64,000 nucleotides of DNA from Dipylidium caninum (Eukaryota; Platyhelminthes; Cestoda; Cyclophyllidea; Dipylidiidae), in contig QEYB01000654.1 in NCBI GenBank assembly GCA_017562135.1, forward strand, positions 248,001 through 312,000, written 5' to 3'. Shown here piece after piece: positions 24,062 to 38,700 of the stretch. A program made the translations under genes and the position numbers. Position 1 is the first letter of the stretch, and every line of letters begins with the position of its first letter. The notes under the pieces were generated by a model. The model was given only the letters and a program-made list of their open reading frames with translations, ran no database searches and had not been told where the DNA came from.

Positions 24062-25930
24062 TTAAACGCGGTGCACTCGAGGAGGATGAAGAGAACTCAC
24101 GTCGATGGACGAGCGGACGCTGGACATGAGACTGGACACGCGGCTGAAGTTAACATCGACAGCTGTTCGTGGATCGTGATCCTGTGTGGCGATGCGGAAA
24201 TCCTCGTGCTCCGTCTCTATTGCGCTCGCCTCAGCCAACAAAGCGGTGTCCGGGGGCGGTCCAGTCGTCGAGACGGAGATTATCCTGCTCCTGCCCCGTT
24301 CGCTCTGTAATGCCACCTAGTGCTTTGTTTTGACAGAAGTATAGATTCTTTTTAAGCAAAAAAAATGCAAACATTAACTACCTCCTCAGCGGAGCGTGGA
24401 TCGTAGCTGGCACTGCCCAGATATGAAAGGTCAGTTTCACCCGAAGGATCGATTGTCTGTCGGGGAAGTCTGTCGGCTCAAGCCCCGTGCTTGTTGAGTA
24501 GTGAGACTTCGGGTTTTTTGGATGTTTCGCGAAGTCTCCCACCCGTGGGAAGGCGCCTGGGCAAGGCAGCAGGGAAGGTCTCCACAGGCCGGCCAAGTCC
24601 ACGCCTGTTCCAGTAGACGGCCGCCTCTCTCCCTAGCGGTTGCAGTCCAAAACTTAGTCACATAAGGAAATTTTGTCCTTTGGGTGTGGCATGCAAGCGA
24701 AGGAAGGCAGTTGTCATTGCCATAGCAAAAAGGGCGTCAACATGCCCAACTTTGTAATTCTGCCGCCCTGCTAAGTGGAGTAACGTGAGTCATTTTCAAT
24801 AGATGCCCAACTTTGTGTAACATTAGAGTTGCAGTAAACCTTGGTGGTATTCAATGCTGAGAATGGAAAAAGGCTTACGATATAACATTAATAAAGAGTA
24901 TCACTTTATTAGCGGAATTACTTAACCTGTACTTGGATTCATAAAAGTCCTTTAAATCGCGCCTGATCGTGTCCTGATAACCTAACCTTTACTGGGGATG
25001 AGAAGGCCAAATAAAACGTGGCGAAGCCTTGCATTATCAAAATGTAGGTTTAAACATAAGTTTATTACAAAATAGGCGAATAGTTAAAGGGTGAAAAATG
25101 GGATTGATAAGTGAGCAGAAGGAGTAGATGAGGGAGAACTCACTTTCTGGGGTAAACGCACCACACGAGGATGTTGAGTGCAATGAGGACGAAGAAGAGC
25201 GCAAAGGCGGCCAGGCCAAAGGACCACGAAAGGCCCGACTGATCGTTTTCCACCACCCACGAACTCTCACCTCGGATCGCTGTCTGTTTCTTTTCGAGGT
25301 CCACATTCACCCCAACCACGCCGAGTTGCGTCACCAACACCCAGCCTGCATGTTCCAGAGATAAATCCAACCACAGGAACGATTGCACGTGTAAGGACAA
25401 TTATAAAGCAAGCAAAGGAGAGAAGTAAACTCGAAACTAACAAATAATCACCAAAACGAAGATTGAGGATAGTAATGTCCGTGGCCTGAGCTTGTCAAAC
25501 ACACCAAGCAGCATTGCAAATCCACTACCAACAAGAGCGGTGTAGAAAATCATACTTAAAACCTGGAGCACCTGTGCAACGTAAAACCATCCTAAAAGAG
25601 GGATTAGAATTACGATAAAGGGGATACCTGCAAGCACAATGACCCATAAAGGACGAATTTTGCCGTCGAAAATGAAGAAACATCCATCGTAAATGCGCTG
25701 TTGATCTAAAGGTGATATGAAGTTCTCTAAGCATATCTCCCACAGTCCGAGGCGTAAGAAACGGGTTTGCGCATTCGGATATCTTGCAAACCAGAAGGGT
25801 AAAATGGTGGCGAAAAAATTGCATAAAAATCCAACTGATATTAGCGTAATGTAAAAGTAGAGTAGACAGTTGCCGCGAATCCTATTATCAAATGTGTAAA
25901 AGATGGAAATACGACGAATTACATGTTTCG
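24062..25930 (-). CDS. Four-span claudin/PMP22-like membrane protein, 5' end uncertain
   Basis: Tetraspan protein with claudin/PMP22 topology. Blocks on the minus strand: 25930-25442, 25345-25144, 24652-24382, 24304-24062, all in phase. Span 1 is ITLISVGFLCNFFATILPFW; the first loop has GLWEICLEN, which resembles the claudin W-G/NLW-C-C loop; spans 2 and 3 are WVIVLAGIPFIVILIPLLGW and a stretch ending MLLGVF; span 4 is GLAAFALFFVLIALNILVW. A Ser-rich cytosolic tail follows. Oddity: within 24652-24382 an in-frame TGA (24480-24478) interrupts the tail unless a 51-nt GT-AG intron (24507-24457) is removed, which keeps frame. The first exon may start inside 25930-25900; no clear initiator Met was found, so an upstream exon probably exists. 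Confidence 0.6.
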
Positions 25931-26721
25931 CTGGTAGAAATCGTGTTATTCGAAGCAAATACTATAACGGTTCATGCATGGATCTGGTGGATGAAGTGGA
26001 TTTGGCTGAAAAGAAATATCCGATTATTCCAAAAAACCTAATTGTTTGCACCTGTATACAAAAAGCGCAAATCTTATAGCACCCTTATGGTTGTTTATGA
26101 GGGCGGCCTTCACATTCTGACGAGAAAACTTTAAAGTGAAATGTTGGCAGTCCAAACCAAATCACAGTGTAGAAAATCTTACTAGGCTTTAGGACTTCAA
26201 ATTTTTAACAGGTTGAAATGATTTAGTCCTGATGTCAAAGAGTTACACGTTAGTAGAAGCTTTAAGTTACATAAGACGGACGATTTCACCTTAAATAATG
26301 CCCTTCAGCGTCGACCTGCGTCAGCCCAAATTTATATAGTGCACGAACAACTTGTAACTGTTGTTGATGCAAATAAACAACTATTACTTAATTTATAAAT
26401 TTTTTTTCAAGAGTCTATCATTACTTAGAAGAATATTTTTCTTCCAACATTAGTTATCGACTTCAGCCATGTTTAAAGAATCCGTGTTACCCTAACACAA
26501 CAAAGTTCCGAACCACTTCGTGCCCCCAACCCGGGATGCGAGACAGGCCCCAACCCAAGCCACCAACCACCAGAACTCCAAAATCTGGACGCAATCATGA
26601 TCATATTTGTACAAGGCGATTGTGGAGTAAAGTCATACCTTGATCGTACACACACACATACACACACAAACCAAAACGACGGGAATGCAGAGAAATCAAA
26701 TGCTGTTGCGGCGCAGAAAGT
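25931..26721. other. Spacer with CA microsatellite
   Basis: AT-rich sequence between the claudin-like gene and the DENND4 stop. It contains a short (AC)n tract at 26650-26668. It should hold the DENND4 3' UTR and the promoter or first exon of the claudin-like gene. No other feature is supported. Confidence 0.4.
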
Positions 26722-29700
26722 CTAGCTAAGTGCAAGATTCCTGAAGATTGATCTACATGCCACCACTGTGGCTGACGGAGGTAGTTGGCCATTAGCACGC
26801 CACCGCTGCAGCTGCTCCTGGATTTGTACACCCGCACCCAACTGCTGCATCTCCTCGCGCAGATAAGCTATGTATGCCAAGTCGAACTTGTCTAAGTGGG
26901 GAAAAAAGACGAATGTTCAATCATTCAAGACTTATATTTCTGTGTGTGAGAAGCTTACTGAGCTGTTGCCAAGCTGTTCCATGTATCCGTGCGTAAAGAA
27001 GAAGGAGCTCACGGTGGACGCAGTGCATGACAGTGTGCTTGGAGGAGCGAAGGGCTGAAACCGCGGCACTCACATTATCGTAGCTGAGCCCGTCGACAGC
27101 CATCCTCACGACCTCATCTACTCTGCACTCCTCTGGCTCCTGCACTCCGACTGCTGCTGGCGCTGCCAGATCTGTTATGCTACTGGACGGACTCACTGCA
27201 GGGGAAACAATTTGAGGAGACTCTTAATCGTACAGTAAAATGAACTGGAGACACTGTTAGTTATGCGAATAGTCAGGATAAAAGAGCTTTTCTCACACAG
27301 CTCCGTAGATTTAGTACAAAACAAAGCTCTCAACACCTTTACGAAATGCAGCAAAAAAAGATTAACACTTCTGCAACGTCCCAACGAGGTAAAATAGCGA
27401 CACGATGTTCAGGAAAGACATTTAACTGAAGTAGAGTTAAAGTGGTAGCAACCAGACAACAATGACGTCAAGCAGGACAGCTTGGCTGGGCTGCGATGCC
27501 GTTTGACGGCGGATATTCGTCTTTCCCAGCAGTTTTACTAGGAAAAAACAGCACAGTAAAGAAAGTAAACACTCCAGTTGCGCGGAAAACCCGTGCGCGA
27601 CATGCACTGAGGGCAGTAATGCAATTCCACAAAAAAAAGAACCAAGACCAGAAGTATGTCAGAAATTCCTTAAAGAGGCGAGGATGAGGTTTGGATACCC
27701 TCAAATCCGCCATTCCCAGTGTTCGAGTGATAAAGTAGGTACGAAAAAAAGAGTAATTTTCGAGAAGTAGAAGGAATTATCTCACAAGCCCATGTTAGAG
27801 AAGAAGGGAGAGACAACTCTTAGCCCGAAGTATTCCACTCCAGAGAAGGAAGCACTCAAAGATGCACTTACAGTGTCCGGGAGGGTGAACGTTGTCCCAC
27901 AGACGGTAGAGCATTGGAGTTTCTCTGCCAGTAGCCGTTTTCCGCGGAAAAGCATCCCACTTTACCACCAGACGCACCGGCAGATCGGGGCTGAGAATCA
28001 CCTCCTGGAAGGTTGACGGTGGAAAGGTGAGACGTGCTATGCGGGCGAATGTTGCCAACAGAAATTGGAGCATTCAAAAAGCCGTTACCTTCTACTCACT
28101 TTCGACGTCGCGGTGGCGAGTCGCCATCAGTCGACGGGCGAGTCAGCGGAGTGTTGACGTGAGAGTCAACTTGTTGTGCCTCCCCCTTCCAACTCAGTCA
28201 TCCGTCTCCTTCCCCCCCCCCTCCCCCACCGGCGTATTTCTCTTGATGGCAGCCCTTTGGAGAAGCCTGGAACTCGCTCTGGCCGAGTTCGCGGGTCCAC
28301 ACTCACCTATCCAGTGGTTCTTTCCCTCTATGGCTCATTCCAACCACAAACCTCTCGCTTGCGCCCCCCGCCCCCCTCCCCCCTCCTCCGGTAGACGCAC
28401 GAATCCCTCGAGCAAACAAGGCGGCAAATACAGATACACCAAAAAGGCAAAGACCGCTGCCCCTCCCGTGTTACCTTCTTCCGCAGACTATAAGCGGTAT
28501 TCGCCAAAAAACAAGCCTTTTCACGCGTTTTACAACAAATGGTGAGGGATTACACGCTTAACCTCAAGTGGTCTGTTTTCATACAGGCTTTTCACGTAAA
28601 AATCCTCGAATAAAAACCTAAAAACATTACAACAATTTGTTTTCGGGAAAGAGGGAGTGGAGTTAAAAGTGGTAAAACGGGTTTGTAAAGCCTGAGGAGA
28701 CTGGAAGTACAAAGGAAAAGTCGAGGTTTGACTGAGAAAGCAATGCAGTTACGGTGAAGAAGCCGGAGACGTGAATCAGAAATAGTCTTCATTAGAAAGT
28801 CAATTATTTTAAAATACAAATTTACAGCCTCAGCAGACGGTGTCAGGTTTAAAACAAAAAAAGGTTGGAGCGATGATAAATCAGTGGCCGAGAGAGGCTT
28901 ACCGAGAGAGCGCGAGCAATTGTCAGCGAACCGCCGAGGAAGACACGACGGCCGCCGCCCAAACGACGCGCCTCCGTCTGGGCGTCCATCAGCCAAGCGG
29001 GGAATGCGTCGAGGAGGTGGGTCGGCAGACCGGCCCGATGGAGCAGGTAGACGAGGTTCCACAGGAGGATGCGGCCCCGTCGATGGCCGAGGAGGCCGGC
29101 CGAGGAAAGAGCCTGTGCCGCCATGCTCTCCTCACAGCCTCTGCCGCCTTCACCGATGCCGCCGAGCACTGCCTCCACCTGACGGCGCAGCACCAGGGGG
29201 CTGAGGAAGGGCACCGTCTGCTCAATGAGGCCGTGGGAGAGGGGAACCGCGGCCGCCGCGACGCCGCCGTTGCCGGGGGGCTCGAAGATGGCGATGGTGC
29301 GGATGGTGAGCCTTGGAGCGAGTGGCTGACGGCAGGCGCTGCACGAGAGACCGGCGTGGGGCGGGTCGCCTGTCGCGAGCCACTCGGCCATTATCTCCTC
29401 ATCGTAGAACAGACGGAGGCAACTTCCGCAGGGGGTGCAGGTGGTGAAGATGACGCGCAACTCCTGCACACGAGATGCAACCGTCGGCTTGACAGTCGAC
29501 CTCGTGGTCGAGCAGGCCTGATGCTGTCTGGGTGGCGGTGGCGGCGGTTTCGTCGATTTGGGCGACTCCGAACGAGCGTGCGCCTTCATCGACTCGGCCG
29601 ATTCTCCAGTGAGAAGACACACAGAGTCAACTCTCGAAGGTGTCCTCGTGGCCGATAAACTGTGCAGTAAACCTACCCGAGGCAAGCAAGGGGAACGACG

Positions 29701-32700
29701 CCGAGGGCGAGTGTTGGAGAGTCCGGACACGATGCGCGGCCGCGAGTGACGAGGATCGCGAGCGACGCTGACGCAGCCCACCGGAGGAGGCGGCGGCAGC
29801 GACGGGGAAGAGGAGGGAGGACGGCGGCAGTTTCATTAATACTGGATTCGCCAGACACACCCGATCTCCCACCGAGCCCACGGCCAGCGGTCCGGCTATG
29901 GTTAACCACGAGGGCGGCTGGTAAGACAGCGCTGAGGAATAAAAGGAAGAAAGGAAAGAAAGAAGTGGCTACTGAGCGTTGCACTAATCCCCAACCACAG
30001 TTTCATCATCGTTGGGAGAATGAGAGACAAAAAAAACGAACAATACAATGGATTAGATGGAAAAAAAATATGAGGGATGATGCCCAAACCAAAAATTAGG
30101 CCAGTGAGAATGCGAGGAGTTGGAGGAAAGCGATCGAGAGGCAACCCACCAGCGATCTGAGCATCGAAGAGGAAGGCGGGGGAGGCGGTGCCGATGCTGG
30201 TGTTACTCGCGCCCTCGTCAATGGACGCGATGGAACCGCGCGGCGTGTCGCCAATCTCGGGACGTTGGGCGGACACCGAGGACATCTTGGAGGCCGGCAG
30301 GCGGCGCTGAAGCAACTGCAACCACGACGACGACGAGGCGGAGGAGGAGTGCGGTAGAAACTGAGCCGCTTCTCCGCTCTTGCACGAAAAGGCGGCAAAA
30401 TAAAAATAAATAAGGGGTCGAAATGCTAAAGAAGATGCCATATCATGGGCATGGAAGTGGAGAAGCGGATCGGCGACTGCTTACACATGAAAAGCGGGTA
30501 AAGGTCGAGGAAGTGGAGGCCAAATAGCAAGTATAAATGTGACAGTGGCTGTGTAGATGTGCGCCACTTCGTCTAAAGTGGTGGGGCGCATTTGGTTAGA
30601 GGGGGAACTCGTCGACACCCCGTGGCATTTCCCTCCACCGAGGCGTGGCGCCCCCAAGGAAGTGCAAGTGGATGCAAAAAGGGGAAAGTGGGGCGATCGC
30701 ACGAGAATCCGGTCTTATTTTTAAAAAAAAAAAGGAATTTGGCCGGAACTATGTAGAGAAGGCTGTTTCTTTTTCCATAAAATTCTCAGAAATGCAAGCA
30801 AGCGAGCAAAAGGAGCGCACCACCGAGCGGATGACAAATGTGGCTTAAAAACCAGGTTAAGGTGTGCCGAACTATTTAGTCTTTTTTTAGGTGGAGGACT
30901 GTGAGATTTTGCATTTTGATACAATAAAAAAAGTGGATAAACTTTAGAATATCCAGAGGCGACGAGGAGATGTGCCCGAGAGGCGGATCAAATGCAAATG
31001 ACTCGGATAATCCAAGCTGATAAGAAAGGTGCATTTGAATGATAGGTGGAAGGCAAAATGCCTGACAACTTGTCAGTGCGTCAGCCTGAACGACGAAGGC
31101 ACTCACCCGAGCAGCATCCACGGCGTCATCGGAGGCGGCGGTAGAAGTGACGGAGCCGGCAGCAGTCACAGCGTGGCCAATGGAGGTGACGGAGGCGGAG
31201 GTGACAGCCCAAGGCCGCATGTTGCGTGGCAACCGGGTGTTTTTCCCCGGTTGACCGAAAAGACTTAAATAGCCAATGGGTTTGCTGGCCGCAGCACTAA
31301 CACTACGACTACGCTGGTGCGGAGTCGACTGGAGGGAGGGCGTGGGGAACTGGTCCAGTGTAATTACATCCGGGTTCGTGTACTCCACCCTGAAAGAGGC
31401 CAGCTTCCGCATCGATGCCTGTGCAAATGACTTCCAGCCTCTAAAAAGGAAGCGGATTATTTAGCAGAAGACGAAGAAGAAGGTGTGCGCAGAGCAAAAT
31501 CACTGTAGCAGCCTCAATGTGAGCTCACGCTTTGGAGAAGGACGCCTCCTCGGACTCGAGGAGGTCGCCCTGTCGGTTGCCGCAATCGCTGCTTGCGGTG
31601 GTAAAGGAGTTCTTCTCCCCCAACTCGGTGAATTGGTTCTGCGAGAGGCTGAAGTTGCTGCTGCTTTTGCTGGGGCCGCCTCCACTGTTAACGACGTTGC
31701 ACTCATTTTCACCATCGCCGATGCTGAAGGAGGGATACTCCTCGAGTGGATGGCTCGGTGAGGTGACAGCCCGATTCAGATTCGGGGTGGACAGGCCTTG
31801 TGTCACAAAGCTCGGTGTACTGGCGGCTGAGGAAAAAAAAAGCAGAGTGAAGAGTAAAAGTGGACTGGACGTCCGGTTAACTGAGGGGCGAGGGAAGCAA
31901 AAACTTAGTCAAAGTGCGAAGAACTCACCCTCTCGGGGCGGACTCGGCGGTGCACCTGCGAGCGACTCGACTTCATCGTCTGGGCCTCCACCCGAGGTCA
32001 ACTTGTGCCCGAGATCACGTTGCAGCTGGACGAAGAGACAAAATGGCCGTGAGTATTGGCTGGTCGACACAGAGGAAAGCAGGAGAGAGAGAGAGTCTTG
32101 ACCCCCCAGTTGACCTACCTGATTGGCCATGGCGTAGGAGGAGGCATTCAAAGAGCGGCTGCTCCAGAAGTTGATAACACCCTGATCTGAGGTGCCGTAT
32201 TCGTACAGCAGGGCAATCAACACACGAACGTAGACCTGAAAAGAAGGAGAAAAAGAAAAAGGAGGTAGCCAAACCACATGGCTAATTAACGCACCCCCCC
32301 CCCGCACCCCGCACCCCCGCGCCCCCTCCAAAGTTCATTCACATGAAATGGGCGTTCACGAGAGTGAGAGTCACAGTTAAGATTAATAAAGTGGCACTGT
32401 TGGGTGCACGAAAAACAATCCACGTGGCAAAGAAAAAAAGTCCTATTTGTTTGTAAGCGAATCACTTTTGTGTTTTTGCAAAATTTAAACAATAATAATG
32501 AGATGTAGTTTGAAAATAGCTTCAAAGTGGAGGAGAGAGAGAGAGAGAGAGAAATGGTGCTGGCCTAACCTGATCAATAGGTTGGAGCGGTGAGTTCCAC
32601 AGGCGCAAGAAGACGCAAACAACGTGGAAGAGGAAACGCCGCACCTCAAGGCACACGTCATCGGCGTTGTTGCCATCGTCACCATCAATGCCGCCGTTTC

Positions 32701-35700
32701 GCTCACTCCAGAATTGTTGCAATGAGGCGATGAAAGCGGGCAAGAGAAGAAACCAAAGCGAGTAGACTTCAGAGAGTAAATGCTCCGCCCATACTACACC
32801 GCCTGTGTTGCGTCGCTTCGTGGCTGTAGTAAAAAAAGGACAGCATTTTCGCCACCTTCACCCGAGGAGAAGGAGGAGGAGAAGATGAGTGTGAGGATGA
32901 AAGAGTGCCTCACTGACCCTCGATGAGGCAGTCTGTAGTTTCCTGTTGGGTGCACTTGAGGAGAGAATTGAGTCGCGCAATGCCCAGAGCCTCGGCCACG
33001 CCGTTGCCAGGGCGGATGGAGAAAGGCGGAGGGAGACGATGCGGCGGGGGGCAGAAGTCATCGTCATCGCCGGCTGTCATGTTGGCGTCGTCGACGAGGC
33101 GGAAGGCGGCGGCCTCCGCACCCTCCAACATCCTCAGCACCGCCGCCTCCGAGAGATCGGTGGCGACAGAAGGCCGAGCGGTGGCGTTGGTGCGGCAGAG
33201 ACGAGCGCAGAGTTCATTCAACAGGGTTACGTTGACAGCCTCGGGGAAATGGCCCAATTTGGTCCAAGTGAAGCCGTTCGTCGGTAGACCTGTGCACAGG
33301 GGATCCAGTTCGACTAAGGCTGACGGTGGCTCGACTATTCTTGGGCACCCGCTAGGGAGACACAAAAAGACAGTTGGTGTGTGAAGGAGAAATAGACAAA
33401 CTGTGTGGCTGTCAAATTCCAATGTCATGACGACTTGTTTTGCGTTATAGAGCAAAAAAGTGGAATTTTAGCTTAGAAAAATGACATGGAAACTGAGTGA
33501 AGTGCAGAGAAGGAGGCCAAAAAGGACAAGATAGTCGACAAGACGAAACCTGAGAGGCGGGATACGACCGCTGAGACTGCTGCCATCGGCACCGCTGAGG
33601 CTGCCCTTGGGAGAGACGGAGGAGCCATTGTGGAGCCCAGAGGCGGCGCTGCCGACGTCGCCGCCCGAGTTGCTGGAGACTTGGGAGCCAGTCTCGCCGC
33701 CGCCACTTTCACCCTCGCTGCCGCCATGGCCATGGCCACGGCCAGCGACACTCTTCACCTTCGAGCGGTCGCGTAGGAGACGCATTCGAGCGATCGCATT
33801 GTCAAACGCCTCCAACTCGGCAGTTCGCTCGCTGATACAGTTGAGATCGCGCACAAAATCCGCCCACAGCTGCGTCCCCACCAGGGCCGAGTAGAAGGCA
33901 CTCGACGCGCGATCGGCCGTGTGCTTCACAAACCCTGCAGTGCACACACGCGGGTAAGCGCCTCTGAACCACCGGTAAACAATTTGGTAAAAAGTACTGG
34001 TTATGACTTAAGAAGGGCAATTGTTAAGTTAACAAAGTCCTCCACCCATCTAACTTGATCCATTCACCATCCGAGGTCGAATGACTCGGGTACTAGGATG
34101 AATTTAACTCCCTCACGGCCTGACAGTATAAAATCAGAGCTTTTTGTCGTCCCAAATTTGTTTATTTATATATTACTTTTTTCTTGAAAAAAAACGGAGA
34201 GTCCGATGTCTTTGTACGCCTGTCTTACAGGCAAGCGACCAACGACGGAGCACAGGAGTGATCGAAGGTATGTAAGTACCACGGGGAACATTTCGCCCGT
34301 GAATATGCAAAAATATTTGTTGTTTGGACTCAATGTCTTCCACTCCCCCCCCTCCCCCCCCCGAAGTACGGTGGACTCAGGTCGAAATCTAAAAGGTGAA
34401 GGCGTTTAAATGCTGACTGGAATTTCTTCGATACGCCTCGGATATACCATTTGGTAAGCCCCTGTAAGCCACCGGTGAACAATTTGGTAAAAAGTACTGG
34501 TTACGACTTAGGAAGGAAGATTTTTAATTTAGAAAAGCCTTCCGCGCGACCAACTTGAGCCACTCCCCATCGGAATGGAGGATAAATTTAACTCCTTCAT
34601 GGCCTGTCGCCCTTTCTGATTTTTTTACCTCAAAAAACGGACAGTTCGAAGTTTGCGTACGCCTGGCTTATGGGTTGAGAGCCACCGACAAAGCACAAAA
34701 GTGCCCGAAGAGACATTCAGAATGGCCGGAAGTAGTTGTAGTTTGGGCTTATTGTCGTTCCTCCTCCTGCCCCCCTCTCTAAGCCTGAAAACCCATTGAC
34801 ACCGAAGTACGATGGACTCAGGTCGGACTCTAAGAGGTGAAGGTCTTTAAATGCTGATCGGAGTTACTTCCATACGTCTCGGATATGCCATTTGGAAGGA
34901 GGATGATTGGTAGAAGGTGTCCACGTCTTTAACCCCGTGCACCATCGCACTCGGTAGCAGGAATCAGGGTGGGGGAGAGCATAAATGAGGAGGAAAAAGT
35001 ATTTTAGTTACTACTTTGAGGCCTGATTTGTCAGACAGAATGCCACGAAAGGGGAAAAAAGATGTGCTTCTAAGACAAACGGGAATTACGCGCAGTAGTC
35101 TAAAGCATTAAAGGCCTTTTATGGGGAGTATACAACGCACCGTCGGAGTCGAAGAGGAGTTCCTTATCCTTAGACGTGACGGGTAGAAGGAATTCACGGT
35201 AGTCCTGCAACACCTCGGTCATGAAGGCGTAGCATGCGCGTCGAACACTCGTCCCCAGAAGTGACTGCAAAAAAATGTAGACGGAGGAGCTTTAAGCCAC
35301 TCCTCTCAACAGCATCCGCCCCTTCAGCCGCGGAATTTGCGGTAAAAATAAAGGAGGAGACGAGGAGGAGGAGGAGTGGAGAGCACTGTGATTTATGCAT
35401 GTAGCGTGGTCTGGCCGAAGTGATAATCCGCTCAAGAGGAGTTACAAAGACATCGCCTGAGTCAGCAGTAATTCCGGCCTCAAAGTGCCTGTCGCGACAG
35501 GAAATAGCGACACATCGGGCTCTCCAAGTGCGGCATTTGCAGCTACCGCCTCCTCCAACGCATCCCGGGGACACAACGTTAAGGGGCACCCTACGCTTGC
35601 ACAGCTTGGCTTTTAAACTCGGTCTTAGGAGGCCTATGAAAATTTTTGGGGAAACACCGCTATTTGAAACTGCAAGTCACAAAACTCGAGACATAAGATG

Positions 35701-38700
35701 GAAACTAAGATTATGAGAAAAAAAAGGGGAAAATTTCCCTCCCTTGAAGGGTGGAAATGAAACATTTAAGGATAAACGAGGGATAAAAGTTGGGTGTTTG
35801 CAAAAAAAATTAATAAATGGCAGGAGGGAAGTGAAGTTCACCTCTTAAAGTAATATTTCCGGTCGTGTAAGCAAAGATGATTCAAGGTAAAGAGATTAAA
35901 AATAGTAAAAAGAGGATGAAGTGGCCTCAAAATGGGATAAACTCCGTGACAAGTCAGAAGGGGCTTTCAATTTCGCAATTCAACTTAATGAGAATACTTT
36001 TAAGGAGGGAGGCAAGGGAGGAATTATCAAGAAGCGGTGGCGGAAATCCTACCATCTGACTTTTGTACTTGTCTTGAGCTCGGACGCCCATTTTGGCGTC
36101 CTGTTGGCGGCGTATGATTAGGTCGACCAGACGCTCCTCAATGCGCACGAGGGCGGCGCGCAACCGCTTCTGTGGCCCACGCGGCAAGGAGGCGCGCACG
36201 TCGGCAAGCGAGGCGACCGCCGGACGGAAGAGACGTGTGTCCAGATCGACAACACTGATGTCCGCCTCGGCTGGGGGCAATTGGAAGAACTCGAAGAAGC
36301 GCGAGTCGACCCCAATGAGGTAGGGCGAGGGCGATTGAATCACGTGGATACAGCGCATGTGGATGAGCGGAACGTAGACCAGAACCCAACGCAACGGATG
36401 TATTAACTTTTAAGGGGACAAATACAAAAAAAAGTGTGCCATCAGTCGACAAGTAGAAAGGACGTGAGTTGCAAATTCTCAACAAAGGAGGCACTTGGAA
36501 TTGAATAAATCTAAATTCTAAGGAGCGAAGCGCCTGAAATGGATCACCGGGGCGGTCGGGGGAGGCGAGAAGCGGTTGAGTGGTCGAAGGGACTCACCGT
36601 GATGAGCTGTTGAATGGTATCCACAAGGAGGTCGGGCATAACCGAGACGAAGAGGAGCTTCTGTTCGGTGAGTAGCTGCACCATCAGTTGAAGCGTCAAC
36701 TCGGAGCCGAGATAGTACAAGAGGTCCGCATAGGGCTCGCCGGACGACCTGCAAGGGACGATCGGCGAAACGTCAGGGTGCTGCGATGGGCACCGAGTGA
36801 AGAGGCAACTATCACTCGTCGAGGCAAATTAGTAATGGATTTCCAGTGCAAAACTGACCCGGAAAGATCATGTCTGTAGGGCGTCTGGAGTCGCAAGTGG
36901 TAGTCGTCCAGCTAAAAGACAGAAAGGAGGGTCACTTCGAGTTGGTGGTAAGAAGGGGAGGGGGCAAGTAAAGACGTTGAAAACTTGCATCGACAACGAT
37001 GTTGGGAAGCCGTTGATCAGGAAAAGGGATTTCACAGAGTATGAATCCCAAATACCTAAAGAGAAAGGTTAAAGTCATCAAAGGTAGCGTTGATTAAATG
37101 CCTACTTTGGGAAAGGACGAGCTGACTATTTCACTTTCAGGGAAAGAGTAGATGAAAATGCAAAACGATACGGTTGAAGGTGCTTTTAAAATTGGCGCTG
37201 AAGCCAGAAAAGAGCAGTCCTGGGGACGCACCTTTCGAGCGGGATGGACTGTGCCTTCGGACCGAAGCAGCGAGAGTGGAGAAATTCGAGAATGGGTCGG
37301 AGGGCATTGCCAAAATTAAAGCGGGAAACGAGGCAAAGAGTCTTGGTGACGCCGAGCACACGGTCACCGATCCGGGAGGCGGCGAAGACCCCCTGATGCT
37401 CCTCAATGCGTTGCAGTTCCTCCGGTGTGAATAAATCGCCCTCCGCTTCCTTCACGACATAAGCGGCCGCGCGGTGTCTTTTCCCATCTTCAGTCTCCAC
37501 CTCCACTCCCATGCGAACTAACTCCGGATCCACGTTCAGACGATAGCACCGGTCCCGGTCAAGCTGGGACACATCGTAGGGCTCGTAGAAGGTCAACGCC
37601 GATCCGTGGAACTTCAGGCAAAACAGGTGGGTTGAACAACACACACACACACACACACAAAAACAACCAAAAAATTCACATGTTAGTGGCCAGGGTAAAT
37701 ACTTCAGCAGGAAAAGTTAACGGCGACTTCATGTGATAAGAATCAGCTGGAAAAAAAACGCAACAGGGGAATTAGAGTGAAGATGGTCTCATTTAATGGT
37801 ATTTCACCTTAATTTCATGGCCACAAGCATGTAAATTTGTGCAATTCGGCTAAATTTATGGGATCTTTCTTCAATTTTATGACAACTTGGAATGTCTTGC
37901 CTCCAATTTATCTAAAGAACAAAAAATGGCGAGTTCCGGCGGCGGACCAAAGGAAAGAATATTTAAAAAAAAGGAAGGACAGGGAAATATCCTTTTCCAA
38001 CTTATAAAAACTTTTGGTTGTTGATCGAACTCTACAAAATGCAACAATATATAGTTTAATTTAGTTCTCAATAGCGTAAGGCACCTTTTGGTAGGCAGCA
38101 TTGGTGACGACGAAGGTGAAAAATACGGAGCCGGGAGGATCCTGCTCCACCGACCACGATTCAATGGTGGCGCCCCAAGGCAGACAAAAGTTAGACAGGG
38201 TGCTAATATCCACACTGTCAAATATGGGCGCATTCAAGGTTTCTTCTGAAGGAAAAAAAGTATTTGGCCAAAAAATAAGCAAATACAACTAAAAGACGCA
38301 AATAAGCATTACCGATAGTGACAGATTTGAAATATATCAAAACAAGGAGATACTGTGCCATAATAAAGCACTAAATTTGAAGGTAGAGGGAACCTTTACG
38401 AAGAACACAAGCGGAGAAAAGAAAAAGAAGACGCAAGTACCAGTCGGCAGCGAAGAAGAGGGAAGAGGAGAGGGAACGTGATACCACATCAGCACCTCCG
38501 GTTGGTAAGTTGCGATGTAGCGCTTCACGAAGGATTTTTTGTAGCAGATGTGCATATCATCTGCCATCTACAAAATAAAAGTACTGAATAAACCCCAAGC
38601 CTCCCAAACCAGAGCATAAATTAAAAATAACCTCCCACACAGTGCAAAGACCTTGTGACACTGATCCTGACGTCCGAAAAAAACATATATGTATATACGA

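Noticed and set aside
28027..28545. Plus-strand open frame and a minus-strand exon-like block ending DSPPRRRK
   Set aside because: The minus block has a good donor but is out of phase with both flanking DENND4 exons, which join perfectly without it; probably intronic.
28840..29658. 272-codon plus-strand open frame
   Set aside because: It lies opposite the DENND4 C-terminal exon (29603-28903 minus), whose protein matches the family; the plus frame is a GC-driven shadow.
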